Shown here one piece after another: positions 33,213 to 44,633 of a stretch of DNA of 64,000 bases. A program made the translations under genes and the position numbers. Source of the DNA: Diphasiastrum complanatum (lineage: Eukaryota > Streptophyta > Lycopodiopsida > Lycopodiales > Lycopodiaceae). The stretch is from NCBI GenBank assembly GCA_029204225.1, contig CM055094.1, positions 5,262,063 through 5,326,062 on the forward strand. Direction: 5' to 3'. The notes under the pieces are model-generated. The model was not told where the DNA came from. It made no database searches and worked only from the letters and a program-made list of their open reading frames with translations. Positions within the stretch are counted from its first letter, which is position 1; each line of letters starts with the position of its first letter.

Positions 33213-33920
33213 TGTAGGCTGATATTCTAAGGAATATTCGAGCCATCTTGAAAAGGATACAGACTTAAGCCTAGAGCTGGATCAGTCAAGTTTAGGCCTT
33301 TGCGCCATGTTGTAACGACTTGAAGTTGTTTAGTTCTAAGCCTAAGTTTAGAAGATTGGAACTTAAACTAGTTCAACTTAAATTATTTCAGTTGTTTATG
33401 GTCCATTGGGGGGTTTGTACATGGTACCAATTTAATTAAGTTAAGCCTATGTGGTCTATTTGTCCCATAGTGCCTTTTTGTAAGTGACCACCAGTCCAAG
33501 TGTATATAGGAGTAGAAGAGTCCATTTTGGAAGAAGAACCTCATTTGCAATACATGGCTATCTTTCTCTTTGAGTGTTCTCCCTTGTGTGGTTTCATGTA
33601 TCACATTGTGTATGTTATTTATCTGGCAACAGGTTAAGTTAATCTTGGCCCTCCATTCTCTAGTAGGGTTAGCCTTAGAGGATGAGATTTTAAGTTAAGC
33701 TGTCATTGAATTAGGTTAAGCCGTCATTTGAGTCCGTTCCTAAAGTAGAGAAACGAGAGAAGAGCGGGATCTTACCCTCATAATACTCATCCTATGCTTG
33801 TACTGTCTTCTTAGTATCTATATCTAAGCTAGCTAGGGAAGCCTTAGTGGGAATTAGTTGGGAGAAGCCATAACTCGATCTAGTTGGAGCCATACCCGAT
33901 GTGGATGCAAAAGAGCTAAC
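33213..33920 (+). repeat. 5' LTR of gypsy A
   Basis: 708 bp from TGTAGGCTGATATTC to GCTAACA; its first 333 bp match 58172-58509 closely. Confidence 0.8.
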
Positions 33921-33936
33921 ATTGGCGTTGTTGCCA
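33921..33936 (+). other. Primer-binding site of gypsy A
   Basis: TTGGCGTTGTTGCCAC directly after the LTR end, resembling the Tat/Athila site with two changes from the form I remember. Confidence 0.65.
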
Positions 33937-35855
33937 CTCTATTTTTCGCTTTCTCTACTACTCTTTCTAATTTTCAAGCTATTTCTTGCTTGGTGCTTTT
34001 TGCTTGTTGCTATCCTTTTCTTGCTTTTTGTTGTCTTTGTGTTTGCTTACTGCTTTTGCTTTTTGCTTTCTGTTTAGCATCATTCCTTGCTTGTTTTGTC
34101 CTTCAAAAAGTCTCACATCGGGTTTATGCATATAGTGGGTTTCAAGGGTTTATGTTCATATAGGGTTTATGGACACTCAATTTTCTTAAGAGAAGCATCC
34201 ATTTGATGATGAGGAGCGGCCCACCATCTGCTGTTACGTTTTGCCTCCCGCTTACTATAGCACGTTTTTGAAGGCAAAGAGAGCACGTTCTTATCTGTTT
34301 TTTCAAAGCAGGGGGCGTATCTATCCATCAGTTTCTGGCGCATCAGAGGTGAGGAGCTTTCATCTGTAGGAAGCGTGCATCTATAGAGGTTTTTTTTTGA
34401 GCATCCTTCCAGCCACACCATCAGCAACCCCTGCAGGACGTCTTGGAGGCACGCCATCAGCGAGGCCTTCAACTACATCAACACATGCTCTCAAGCGCCT
34501 TCAACCGCACCATCACCACACGCAGGAGGCATCCTTCCAACGCACAGTCAAGTGTTTTTCAGCAGTAGCAGTCAGGTGTTTTGCAGCGTAGTCAGGTGTT
34601 TTCAGTCGCACCATCATCACGCCATACTTCCAGCCCTCAAATGCCCATCAGTATCTTTGTGAAGGTGGTCAACTGCGTTTTTGAGGAGTAAAGGGAGCAC
34701 ACCATCTGCTCGTTACCTTTACAAACATTTGGCTACTGTTTTTTTTTTGTTGTTCCTGAATTTGGTATTCGATGCTTCGTTTAACATGGTAGCGGCTCTT
34801 TCCAAACTTCCATCAGTTGTTAGATGCTTCATGCATGCCTGCATCTATAGGGCTTATTGTAGTCTTTTGACAGTGTTTTCGTGTTTGCATTCACCCTCAG
34901 CCCTGTGCGATTAAGCAGCGTTTTAGATATTTTCCATATAGTTTTTTTCCCGACTTTAGCAGATTTTCAGACCTGTTCACGGTTTTTCTACTGTTTTCTA
35001 GGTTTTAGAGGTGTTTGTCATCTATATTTTAGCGGTTTCTAACCATTTTTCGGTCATTTTCAACAGTTTTCCAACTGCTTTTTACTACTTTAGTGGTGTT
35101 TTTGCTATTGTTTTTTATTCTTCCCTATTGGAAGCACTGATTTTTTTAGCAGTATTCACTCGTTTCTCATTGGCGTTCATAGCCAGTCATTCCACGGATT
35201 CTAGCTCCACGAGTACAGGTTTGTGCGAGTCCTATCCCGTTGGCGAGTCATCTTTTGTACGAGTAATATGCGAGTAGTAAGTTACCCTTCCACAAGTCAT
35301 TTTTTTTGCAAGTCATCTTCTGTACGAGTCATATGCGAGTAGTAAGTTACCCGTCCACGAGTCATTTTTTTGCACTCTCCACGCCTTATCGAGTAGTAAG
35401 TTACCCTTTCACGGGTCATTTTTGTTGCGAGTCATCTTTTGTACGAGTCATATGCGAGTAGTAAGTTACCCGTCCACAAGTCATTTTTTTGCACTCTCCA
35501 CGCCTCCTGCGTGTAGTACGTTTCTGTCCACAAGTCATTTTTGTGCGAGTCCCTAGCAATTTTCTTGCTTTGTGGTCCTTTTGAGTGGACTCTCCGAGTC
35601 ATCCTCTGCTTTTCACAAAGACTCTTGTCAGCTACAAGAGTCCTATAGGAGGTTAAAAAAAAATTAAAAAAAAAAAAACCTCAACCATCCGGCAAAAATT
35701 CATACTGCCACGTCTAGTTTGGAATACGCCATAGGCATATCTAGTAGGATACCGGCCTTAGACATAACCTAGATGGAAGCCATACGACTAGGGGGAGTAC
35801 CTTTGCCCTCATATATTCACTCAAACCATTTGTCCTTGGTCCTTGTGATATATCA
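33937..35855 (+). other. Leader of gypsy A with internal repeats
   Basis: About 1.9 kb without a convincing gene. It has low-complexity T-rich stretches (33940-34110), 'accatcagc' and 'tcaggtgtttt' phrases (34420-34620), a tandem repeat at 35225-35560 and A-tracts at 35656-35680. Confidence 0.5.
35225..35560 (+). repeat. Tandem repeat in gypsy A leader
   Basis: Phrases 'gcgagtcatcttttgtacga', 'gcgagtagtaagttaccc' and 'ccacaagtcatttttt' recur three to four times with unit lengths of about 65-140 bp. Confidence 0.75.
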
Positions 35856-36830
35856 GTGACAGATCAACATGGCAGGGCCATCTCATCCACCGCCCAAGTT
35901 AGAAAAAAGACTAATTTCTCGGATTTGACGCACCTAAATATGATGGCAAATCAGATCCGACACAATTTCTCCAAGATTTCAACAATGCTTGTAAATTCTA
36001 TGGGACGAATCCGCAACCGAAAAGGTACATTTATTCTCCATGATTTTACAAGGCGATGCAAAAGAGTGGTATTTAAACTTGAAGGCCCAGACAACACGTC
36101 TTGGGAGACCATCACCGCAACACTGATCAAATGGTTCAAACCCGCCAAACTGACGCAAAGTCCTTCATCCAATTGACGCATATCAAGATGCGAAGTAAAG
36201 AATCAGTGCACACCTACATCGAGCGTTTCAAGCGTCTTAAAGTAGAGTGTGTCGATGATCACATAACTGAGAAAATTGCCATCAAGCTTTTTTTTAGTTG
36301 GTTTACCCAAGGCCATTAGGAGAGAATTGAAACCCGCAGACTCGTACGAGCGATTGAAAGACGCGATGGATGATGCCATCCATGAAGAAGATGAAGGGCC
36401 TGACGAGGACATGACTTTCGCGACAAGAGGGCAAAGAGGCTAGTTAAGTAGGAGACTTCTCACGTGGAAGGATCGTCCTCATCTAGTGAGGTTGATATCC
36501 TTCAATACCTTGAGGGTTGGCAAAAAGTACAACAAGTTCAGATGGAGAAGCTAACCTTTGAATTCCAAAAGGTATTGAAGGATGTCGCTGAAATTTTTTT
36601 TTCAGTCCGTGAGAATGTGTGGTGTCCTATTTGTTCTCAAAACCACACCGCCAATGAGTGCCCGCACGTGAACATTGCGAACTCAATATACATCACACCG
36701 ATAGCGATGAATCTACCGTTGAACCAACTGATTTGGGTACTCCTATCTTCAAAGTCAATTATGTTAAGATTCAGCCCCACAACGAGGACTTGCTTCACAT
36801 CGCCTGGCTACCTTATGACGAATCAATAAC
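35856..36830 (+). pseudogene. Gypsy A gag, frameshifted
   Basis: Pieces in several frames: a gag start near 35925 (PKYDGKSDPTQFLQDFNNA), a retrotrans_gag core (36101-36319: SFIQLTHIKMRSKESVHTYI, RFKRLKVECVDDHITEK), an acidic linker, and from 36464 a Ser/Glu-rich stretch ending in a knuckle CPICSQNHTANEC (CX2CX3HX4C, one residue shorter than usual) at about 36630. At least three frame changes, so no full gag can be made. Confidence 0.75.
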
Positions 36831-36888
36831 CTTGTATATCGACGATGAGAGTGTTTTATGCTCTCAAGAGTTTGATATTGACTCCGAC

Positions 36889-37501
36889 ATGGCCGATATT
36901 ACAGATGTAGTTATTCTGCACTTCACGGATGTCATTCCCCCACGGCTACTCCCTGAGAAGGTCTGAGAGATAGGCCTAAGGCTAATATTGCTGCAGCCAA
37001 ACTGGACCAAAGTAAACTATATCGTGTCAAATGACTGGTATATGAATGGGAGATACATGATACTGAATCTATCTATGTGATAGATGACGCAATTTTAACC
37101 AAAGTCTCTCAAGCGTCCAAGCCACACAAAAACACCGTTCACAAGGTGCATGCGAAACCAACTAGGAAGGAATCTATCCACGAGAAAATGACAAAGATTA
37201 TAGAGATGGAGCCTCCTCGCGATCTCACGATAGCTTGAGGAACCCAGGGCGAAGCACAATCCTCTAGGTCCACAAGCCACATAGCTAGAAACCATAAAAT
37301 TAAATCTTCAAGAGCCTAATGAGACAGAGAAAATGTTTGTCTATATTGGAACACACCTCAACACTACACAATGTCTGGCCTTAGAGAAACTCCTTAGAAA
37401 ATATTGTCATAACTTCGCATGGAACTACAAGGACATGAAGGGGGTAGATTCTTCGGTTGCCATGCATAGAATCCCATTAAAGAAGGATGCTTAACCCCAT
37501 G
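36889..37501 (+). repeat. Gypsy A pol leader, duplicated copy 1 (with internal deletion)
   Basis: Same sequence as 40196-40977 but missing about 140 bp at 37283, where 'catagctagaaa' joins 'ccataaaattaaatc'. It ends where a truncated chromovirus LTR starts (37502), the same position as in copy 2, so both copies stem from duplication after the B insertion. Confidence 0.75.
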
Positions 37502-37741
37502 TGTTGCGCCGGCGCCTCAAAGGGGCGATGGGACTTGAGAGGTTTCCCCAACATGCGCTTAAGTCTAACATTCATCCATCATGCACTTACGTAAAAGCCA
37601 ACTCAGAAACGTAACAAGCTTAACCATTCAGACTTAACTAGAATCCCAACCAACTCGAAAGCCAACTCAGAATCCGTCCGCAAAAGGTAACCAAAGGCAA
37701 AGACAAGCCACACATGAAACTCGAGGCATACTGGTCGCCAA
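37502..37741 (-). repeat. Truncated LTR of chromovirus B (L1)
   Basis: First 240 bp of the B LTR as read on the plus strand (TGTTGCGCCGGCGCC...), broken at 'ggtcgccaa'. Confidence 0.75.
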
Positions 37742-38276
37742 GTCATGAACATATTACGGTCTGACCGAAGGAAACCGTTAAAACATTGTTTACGGAAAAG
37801 CATGACTCAAAACTACAAGAAACCGCAAATCGCAAGGGAGATGTTAAAACCCGTAAGTTACCATCTACGAGCAGTTGCGGAATCCCATCGACCACCGCAA
37901 GTGACCTTCTTATGACCTCCTACGAATGACTTGAGTCAACTCTCCTCAACCGTTTTTAAACGTAAGCTACCTACTTATGGTTATCAACGAAGTTGACCAG
38001 CGATGACGACTTACGAGTTCCTACGAAGTCAACTAACACCGGTTGACCTATCTCATCGTTTAGCTCCGTAAGTTATCACTTACGATTATCAAAGAAGAAA
38101 GCAAATGATCAACAACTTATCGAACGACTTGCGGCTGTTCAAACGATTGCGGACAGACTACGGCCATCACGGCCTACATCTTTGCACTACGACGCATATG
38201 GAGGATACATTACTCTGTACTTCTCCTCCTTCATGATGCTCTACATAACGGATCTACGGATCGTGTTTAAGCAGCT
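37742..38276. other. Unassigned stretch rich in CGTAAGT / ACTTACG
   Basis: No gene is seen. The words 'cgtaagtta', 'cttacga' and 'cttatg' occur many times in both directions and could form hairpins. It may be an LTR or leader piece of copia derivative F. Confidence 0.35.
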
Positions 38277-38443
38277 GTTAATCATCTTGTAAACTATAAT
38301 TACAATAAATTAAAAGACTTTGACAGCTATAAATATGTATCTGAGAAGGGGTGATAGGTGTTGTTGAATTGAACAATCTGTATGCACAAAGTGATGAAAC
38401 GACCAAAAGGTCTTAAGTAACTAGCTCCTTAGAGTTAGTGAAT

Positions 38444-38445
<2 letters not shown>

Positions 38446-38522
<77 letters not shown>
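38446..38522. repeat. (GA)n microsatellite
   Basis: About 38 GA units inside the LTR-like part of copia derivative F. Confidence 0.95.
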
Positions 38523-38527
<5 letters not shown>

Positions 38528-39081
38528 GAACTGTAGCTATTGTTTTGAGTCTATAATTAGAAGCACGCGCTTGTCAGTGCTATCGTATTGTGTTTCGATT
38601 CTCTTATATATATATATAGATTCGCTACTGTTCAATCCTTACGTTCTTGATTAAATGCAATTGTCTCTCTCACTCTCTTGCACACAAACATGGTTATCAG
38701 AGATAGAGGATTGCATGGCTGTCCAAGACGTCTAATGCTTTGTAATCCTTCTGTTACGACAATCACAGACTCCTACTCTGATAACCCAAAAGGATAACAA
38801 GCTTTTGATTCCATTCCCTAGTCAATCCACGTTCCTAAAATCGCAGTTACTACCGTGTTCATTATTTTTCTTACAGCTGGTAGAGGCATAGTTTTACATC
38901 GTAATCGCCTCTCGTGTTCTGCTTCTGTCACGTCTGCTGCAATCGTAATCAATCGTAGACCAAGCATTTCACATCATACACCAACAGAAGTGGTATCAGA
39001 GCATTGGTTCAGTGGATTACTAGAGTCCATGATCTTTTTCCAAAAGCTATTCTAAATTGTTTGTGTATAATTTCGATCACC

Positions 39082-39957
39082 ATGGAAGCCAGCTCAGAGA
39101 TCCGCTTGATCAATAAGTTCAACAAAGATGACTTCCATATGTGGAAGTTCAAAATGAGGATGATCCTGATTGAAAAGGAGTTATGGGGATACGTTAACGG
39201 TTCTATAGCCAGACCAGCAGAACCCGAACAACTCCCAGCTTGGGAAGCCAAGGATGGCAAGGCTCTTGCCATTGTATCTCTAAACCTTAAAGACACTCAA
39301 ATTACTCATGTGTCCAACTGCACTACTTCCAAAGAAGCATGGGATACACCCACCAACATCTATGAGACCTCAGATGTCTCGACTCGTCTCTTCTTGAGGA
39401 AGAAGGTACTGACACTCAAAATGAGTGAAAACATCTCAGTCAGTGACCATTTGAACAAGTTCAAACTACCGATGAACCAACTAGCTGCAATAGGTTTCCC
39501 TATCTCAAAAGAAGACTCTACCATGTCTCTTCTTGCCAACCTTCCATCCTCCTATGATAATTTAGTGTTGCTCCTCAGCAATACCCCTGCGTTGTCTTTT
39601 CAAAAACTGACAATAAGCTTGTTACATGAAGAAGTCAGGAGGAAAAGCTTGTCCACATCTACGAGTTCCAAATCCATGGCACTCTATTCAAACAAGCAGC
39701 AATCCAAGAAGAAGAAAGGCTTTAAGGATAAGAAGACAAAGGCAGAACAGCCAGCGGCATCACAACCACAATATCAACCATATAGTCACTCATCGTCAAG
39801 ACCAAGCTATTTTGCAGATATTGGAAAAGAACCAACAATGACATCAAGGACTGTCGCATCCTCAAGCACAATGAAGCAAAGAAGAAGATGCAGCAACACC
39901 AAGAAGGGAACTCTGACACAGTGAAAGGATCTCAAGATGAAGAGAAGGCGCTAAATT
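39082..39957 (+). pseudogene. Copia F gag
   Basis: Starts at ATG 39082 (MEASSEIRLINKFN) and runs 281 codons to 39924 through the UBN2 region (WKFKMRMILIEKELWGYVNG, FLRKKVLTLKMSENISVSDH) and a basic KKKKGFKDKK stretch. The zinc knuckle is readable only in the next frame at about 39805-39850 (CRYWKRTNNDIKDC, one Cys replaced by Trp) and ends at a TAA near 39954. The copy at 4847 has the same frame offset before the knuckle. Confidence 0.8.
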
Positions 39958-40190
39958 AATAGGTCTATTATGAATTTGATTGAATTTAAGCTCAAGAATG
40001 TTTTTTAAATTGTTTGCAAACATTATGTAATTTTTTTACCTGATAAAAATGTAAACCAAAAATTTAATATAGCAGGTTCTAGTGGGTCCTGAAATAAATC
40101 AAATTTATTAAATTAAGTCTACACTCTATTATTTTGCACAATGCAAGTTGCAACTTGACATGAAATATATTCTAGATCTAGAAGCCTTGA
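39958..40190 (+). repeat. 'Tail' repeat, copy 3
   Basis: Third copy of the 225-bp tail, following gag exactly as in copy 2 and ending in the first bases of the 86-bp minisatellite unit. Confidence 0.65.
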
Positions 40191-40195
40191 TGGAA

Positions 40196-40977
40196 CCGAC
40201 ATGGCCGATATTACAGATGTAGTTATTTTGCACTTCATGGACGTCATTCCACCACGGCTACTCCCTGAGAAGGTCTGAGAGATAGGCCTAAGGCTAATAT
40301 TGCTGCAGCCAAACTGGACCAAAGTAAACTATATCGTGTCAAATGACTGGTATATGAATGGGAGATACATGATACTGAATCTATCTATGTGATAGATGAC
40401 GCAATCTTAATCGAAGTCTTTCAAGTGTCCAAGCCACACAAAAACACCGTTCACAAGGTGCATGCGAAACCAACTAGGAAGGAATCTATCCACGAGAAAA
40501 TGAAAAAGATTATAGAGATGGAGCCTCCTCGCGATCTCACGATAGCTCGAGAAACCTCGGGCGAAGCACAATCCTCTAGGTCCACAAGCCACATAGCTAG
40601 AACCCCTAAAGATCCACCTAAGGCCAGGACTAAGAAGCCCTACACCCCTGATAAAATTGATGTGCCCAACCATTTCAAGGACTTCACCATTGAAGATGTA
40701 ACAATCCACCTGCCTCAAGTTCATCAGGAGCCAAAGGGGAATGAGCCATATGATGGCCCCGCTCAAACCATAAAATTAAATCTTCAAGAGCCTAATGAGA
40801 CAGAGGAAAAGTTTGTCCATATTGGAACACACCTCAACACTACACAACGTCTGGCCTTAGAGAAACTCCTTAGAAAATATCGTCATAACTTCACATGGAA
40901 CTACAAGGACATGAAGGGGGTAGATTCTTCGATTGCCATGCATAGAATCCCATTAAAGAAGGATGCTTAACCCCATG
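40196..40977 (+). pseudogene. Gypsy A pol leader, duplicated copy 2
   Basis: From 40389 an open frame of 193 codons contains a linker rich in Lys/Pro and the region just before RT: LNTTQRLALEKLLRKYRHNF, WNYKDMKGVDSSIAMHRIPL. This is the standard gypsy pre-RT segment. It stops at TAA 40968-40970, ten bases before the chromovirus LTR. The protease is not recognisable in either copy. Confidence 0.75.
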
Positions 40978-41895
40978 TGTTGCGCCGGCGCCTCAAAGGG
41001 GCGCTGGGACTTGAGAGGTTTCCCCAACACGCGCTTAAGTCTAACATTCATCCATCATGCACTTACGTAAAAGCCAACTCCAAAACGTAACAAGCTTAAC
41101 CATTCAGACTTAAGAAAACTAGAATCCCAACCAACCCGAAAGCCAACTCAGAATCTGTCCCCAAAAGGTAACCAAAGGCAAAGACAAGCCACAGATGAAA
41201 CCCGAGGCATAGTGGTCGCCAAACTGACCAATTGGCATAGCGGCAAGCCACACGTCGATGATGAGGACCCTTAGGCGCCGGCGACGCAAAAAGGTTGTAG
41301 TAAGGGTCCTTCCACTTGGACCAGTCCCGGAGGCGAAACCGAAATGGTAATCATCCCCAAGGATCAACTTTATTAGATTTGGAAGAGATTACATTCATAC
41401 ATAGACTGACCGGTCTCGGGGCCACCAACACGTGCTGGGCATTGTGCCTGGCTGGTGCTGGTAGAGGGAGCTGAGACCTGGCGACTAGATTCCTGGCACT
41501 GGTTGAACTGCCCAAGTTTCTGTCTGCCGGACTCCCCCTATAGTTCTGCTGTGATTCGGCGCACCCCCTCTGTTCTGAAACATAGTGCTTTCTAGTAAAG
41601 CACGTTTTGAGGACTTAGTTTTTAATTTGCTGATTAAGCCTGGCAAGCCTTGCAGAATCAGTCTGGCTCCCGGACATGGGTCCCGGGAGCTGTCCCGACG
41701 GCAGAATCAACTTAGTTCATGACTAGGCCATGACTCGAGCTCCAAAGGTAGCTCACGACTTGTGACTACTTGACTGGCTCACCACAGGTTGGAGGCTCAA
41801 TCCTCGACGTTCTAACTTGCTCTGGGACCTTAGGGAGCGTCACCCCTTAGAGTCTTACAGGGCACGCTGGGTGCACCTGAGTCAGCTTTACAACA
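40978..41895 (-). repeat. LTR of chromovirus B (L2)
   Basis: 918 bp, TGTTGCG...TTTACAACA on the plus strand; complete. Confidence 0.85.
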
Positions 41896-42119
41896 TCGTC
41901 CCCTCGATTGAAAAAGCTGATGTCCTCATCAGGGCTAAACTAGACCTAGGACGTATGGCACAAGCTTAATTCACTGGCCTTAGCAACTTTGAATTAAAAA
42001 TACATTGGCAGTAGCACATGGAAAGTGTAGATGAAGTTCACTTACGTAAAACCTGTGTAAAGCTGCAAGTCATTTATTGAAAAACTTAAGAAAGATACCT
42101 GGAAGTTCCTTGAACTTCA

Positions 42120-42614
42120 GAATGGCCATGAGTGTTTATGTAGGAGGCATGCCGCCAGGTAGTGCTTTGTGTGCCAATTTGGGAAAACGGCTATTGCGTT
42201 GATTCTTCTGCAGATAATCTGCCAGTACTTCAGGGGCTCCCTCCTTAAGTTTGTCTTTGTACTCCCAAGAAGCCTCAATGAGTGGAGCCCGTAGCCACTT
42301 CACTAGATATTCACGTTGAATGCCAGTTCGCTTTCTATGTGTCAACATTTGTTCTGGTACAAGCTGCCTTCTCGTATCATCAAGTGTCATTGGTGGGTAC
42401 GGAGTTCGTGTTGCCGATCGAATTGCTCATCTGGTTTGTACCGTTTGAGTAATGAGATATGAAACACATTGTGTATATCCAAGCTGGATGGCAGCGCCAA
42501 TCGGTAAGCCACTGGGTTGATTTTCTTGGTGACATAATATGGCCCTGCATAAGGTCGAACGAACTTATGAGAGAAACCTTTTGGTAATGCAATGTTCTTT
42601 GTGTTCAGCCACAC
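42120..42614 (-). pseudogene. Chromovirus B integrase C-terminus and chromodomain
   Basis: GPY/F module (RPYAGPYYVTKKINPVAYRL, HISLLKRYKPD) in 42380-42614, then after a frame change a chromodomain (QREYLVKWLRAPLIEASWEY) in 42136-42390. The chromodomain places B among the chromoviruses, whose integrase tail binds modified nucleosomes. Broken by one frameshift near 42385. Confidence 0.85.
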
Positions 42615-42655
42615 TTGATCACCTTCCTCAAATTCCAGTTCTCGTCGATGTGGGT

Positions 42656-42890
42656 TTACGTAGCTATCACTGAACTTTTAGTTGGTACCAGATGAACTTG
42701 CTTTGAAAAGCGGTCAACCACCATATAAATTGAGTCGAAGCCTTGGCACCGTGGTAGTTGAACAATAAAATCCATGCTCACCGAATCCCATGGGTATGCT
42801 GGTACCGGTAATGGTTGGAGTAGTCTTGCTGGAGCTAGCGGTTCCACCTTCACTTGTTGACATGTCGAGCATGTTTGCACATAGGATTCA
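42656..42890 (-). pseudogene. Chromovirus B integrase N-terminal part, core deleted
   Basis: CSTCQQVK, then PWDSVSMDFIVQLP and VVDRFSKQVHLVPTK: the end of the zinc-binding domain and the first core Asp. Most of the core, including the later acidic residues, is deleted before 42656. The copy at 49392 has the same deletion. Confidence 0.8.
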
Positions 42891-42894
42891 ACGT

Positions 42895-43215
42895 CTGCCC
42901 ACCTTTTTGCGTCGCCGGCGCCTAAGGGTCCACGTCACCGACATATGGCTTGCCGCTATGCCAATTGGTCAATTTGGCGACCACTATGCGTTGGGTTTCA
43001 TGTGTGGCTTGTCTTTGCCTTTGGTTACCTTTTGGGGACAGATTCTGAGTTGGCTTTTGGGTTGGTTGGGATTCCAGTTTTCTTAAGTCTGAATGGTTAA
43101 GCTTGTTACGTTTCTGAGTTGGCTTTTACGTAAGTGCATGATGGATGAATGTTAGACTTAAGCGTGTGTTGGGGAAACCGCTCAAGTCAGCGCCCTTTGA
43201 GGCACCAGCGCAACA
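42895..43215 (+). repeat. Inverted LTR fragment in chromovirus B insertion 1
   Basis: Reverse complement of about the first 317 bp of the B LTR, from 'tttttgcgtcgccggcgcc' to 'gcgcaaca'. The same inverted piece with the same left breakpoint occurs at 49639-49953. Confidence 0.8.
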
Positions 43216-43325
43216 TTATCCCTTATCCCTTAGCCCTCGGTCCCTAACCCTTGGCTCTCAATGCTAGAGTTAGAGGAGTTTCTTTTGCGGTTAAGGACCT
43301 CGTGATTGATGTGAAGAATAAAAAG

Positions 43326-44619
43326 TCATTCAACTTGACTATAGGGGTTGATGATGATTTTCATCACACATGTACATTTACAAGTTGTAAATATCTTTTT
43401 TATTCTTGTTGGCCATCGTCGTTCTACATCACTTAATTTCTTTGAAAAATATGCAACTGGTTTTCCCTCTTGCATCAACACGGCCCCAATAGCAAAGTTT
43501 GACGCATCTGTATGTATTTCGAACGGTTTGCTAAAGTCCAGTAGGAAAAGAATGGGTTCTTGAGTGATCCGTCGCTTTAGTTCTTGGAACGCTGCTTCAC
43601 ATTTCGGTGTCCATGTCATTTTGAGATAAGTCTTTGTCTGCTCCAACAACGGTGCCACAATTTTGCTAAATGCCTCAATGAATCTCCTGTAAAAATTACA
43701 TAGCCCCACAAAGGATTTGTGCGTCCGTGGCCTATAACATGTCCAAGGAAATCAACTTCCTCCAGCACAAACTCACATTTCTCTCTTTTCACGAACAAGC
43801 AGTTCCTCCTCAGTCGTTGGAGAACTGTCCTTAAATGTTTAATGTGATCTTTAAGGCTCCGGCTAAATACTAATATGTCATCGATGTACACAATGACAAA
43901 TTCATCCAGACAGTCTTGAAAAATATTGTTCATCAATGTGCAAAAAGTGGCTGGTGCGTTTGTTAGACCGAATGACATCACTAGGAACTCGTGACTCCCG
44001 TACTGTGTTCGAAACGCCGTTTTGTGCTCATCACCTTTAGCTATTCGAATTTGATGATATCCAGATCTGAGATCTATTCGGCTAAAGTATTTGGCATGTT
44101 TGAGCTGGTCGAACAAGCCATCAATTCTAGGCATGGGGTACTTGTTCTTGATGGTACTCTTGTTAAGCATGCGATAATCCACACACATTCGAAGAGTTTT
44201 GTCCGCCTTTTCCACGAACAACACTGGGGCTCCAAAAGGTGAAGCGCTAGGTCTAATAAAACCTTTGTCTATCAATTCACCAAGTTGTCGTTTCAGTTCC
44301 GCCAACTCCTCTTGTGACATTCTGTAGGGTGCTCGTGAAGTTGGCTCCGTTCCTGGTACCAACTCAATTTTATGGTCCACTGGTCTTTGAGGAGGTAGCT
44401 TAGCTAGGAGTTCCTCCGGAAACACATCGCTAAATTCTTCTAGCAGATCTGCCACTTCTTTTGGCAAGTTTTCTTGTCGCACGCTTTTCCCTTCTGGGAC
44501 TTCTCGGCAAATGCAAAGAAAGCACTTTGACCTTTTTCCTTCCGCCATTCTTTTCATCGCTAATGCTGCAATCAGATTTTGTTCAATATCGGTATCCTTA
44601 GCATTTCCTCCGGGCAGGG
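43326..44619 (-). pseudogene. Chromovirus B RT and truncated RNase H
   Basis: RT from 44619: [49 protein letters not shown], active site YIDD at about 43878, [19 protein letters not shown] frame change near 43720 precedes the connection and RNase H start (43326-43709; IHTDASNFAIGAVLMQ, ERRWPT), which breaks off. A start at the top of the frame is not real: upstream sequence has been replaced. Confidence 0.9.
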
Positions 44620-44633
44620 CCCAAAGAAGAATG

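Larger units (their letters stand above)
38277..40195 (+). mobile_element. Copia derivative F: LTR-like end, primer site, gag and tail only
   Basis: Primer site TGGTATCAGAGC is at 38991-39002 with an LTR-like end (..CCAACA) just before it; the LTR start is uncertain (38277 is a guess based on TGTTAATC). It holds a gag frame and the tail repeat, then joins gypsy A sequence at 40196. It lacks protease, integrase and RT. Its gag-tail junction matches that of the copy at 4847-5915, so a gag-only form has spread. Confidence 0.55.

Noticed and set aside
42790-43086. 98-codon plus-strand ORF repeated at 49526-49822, and the 68-codon ORFs starting MILGDDYHFGFASG
   Set aside because: They recur only because the LTR and inverted LTR fragments recur; no protein family fits.
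43217-43262. Interstitial telomere repeat (ccctt/ccctaaccc words)
   Set aside because: Only a few degenerate words, no regular CCCTAAA array.
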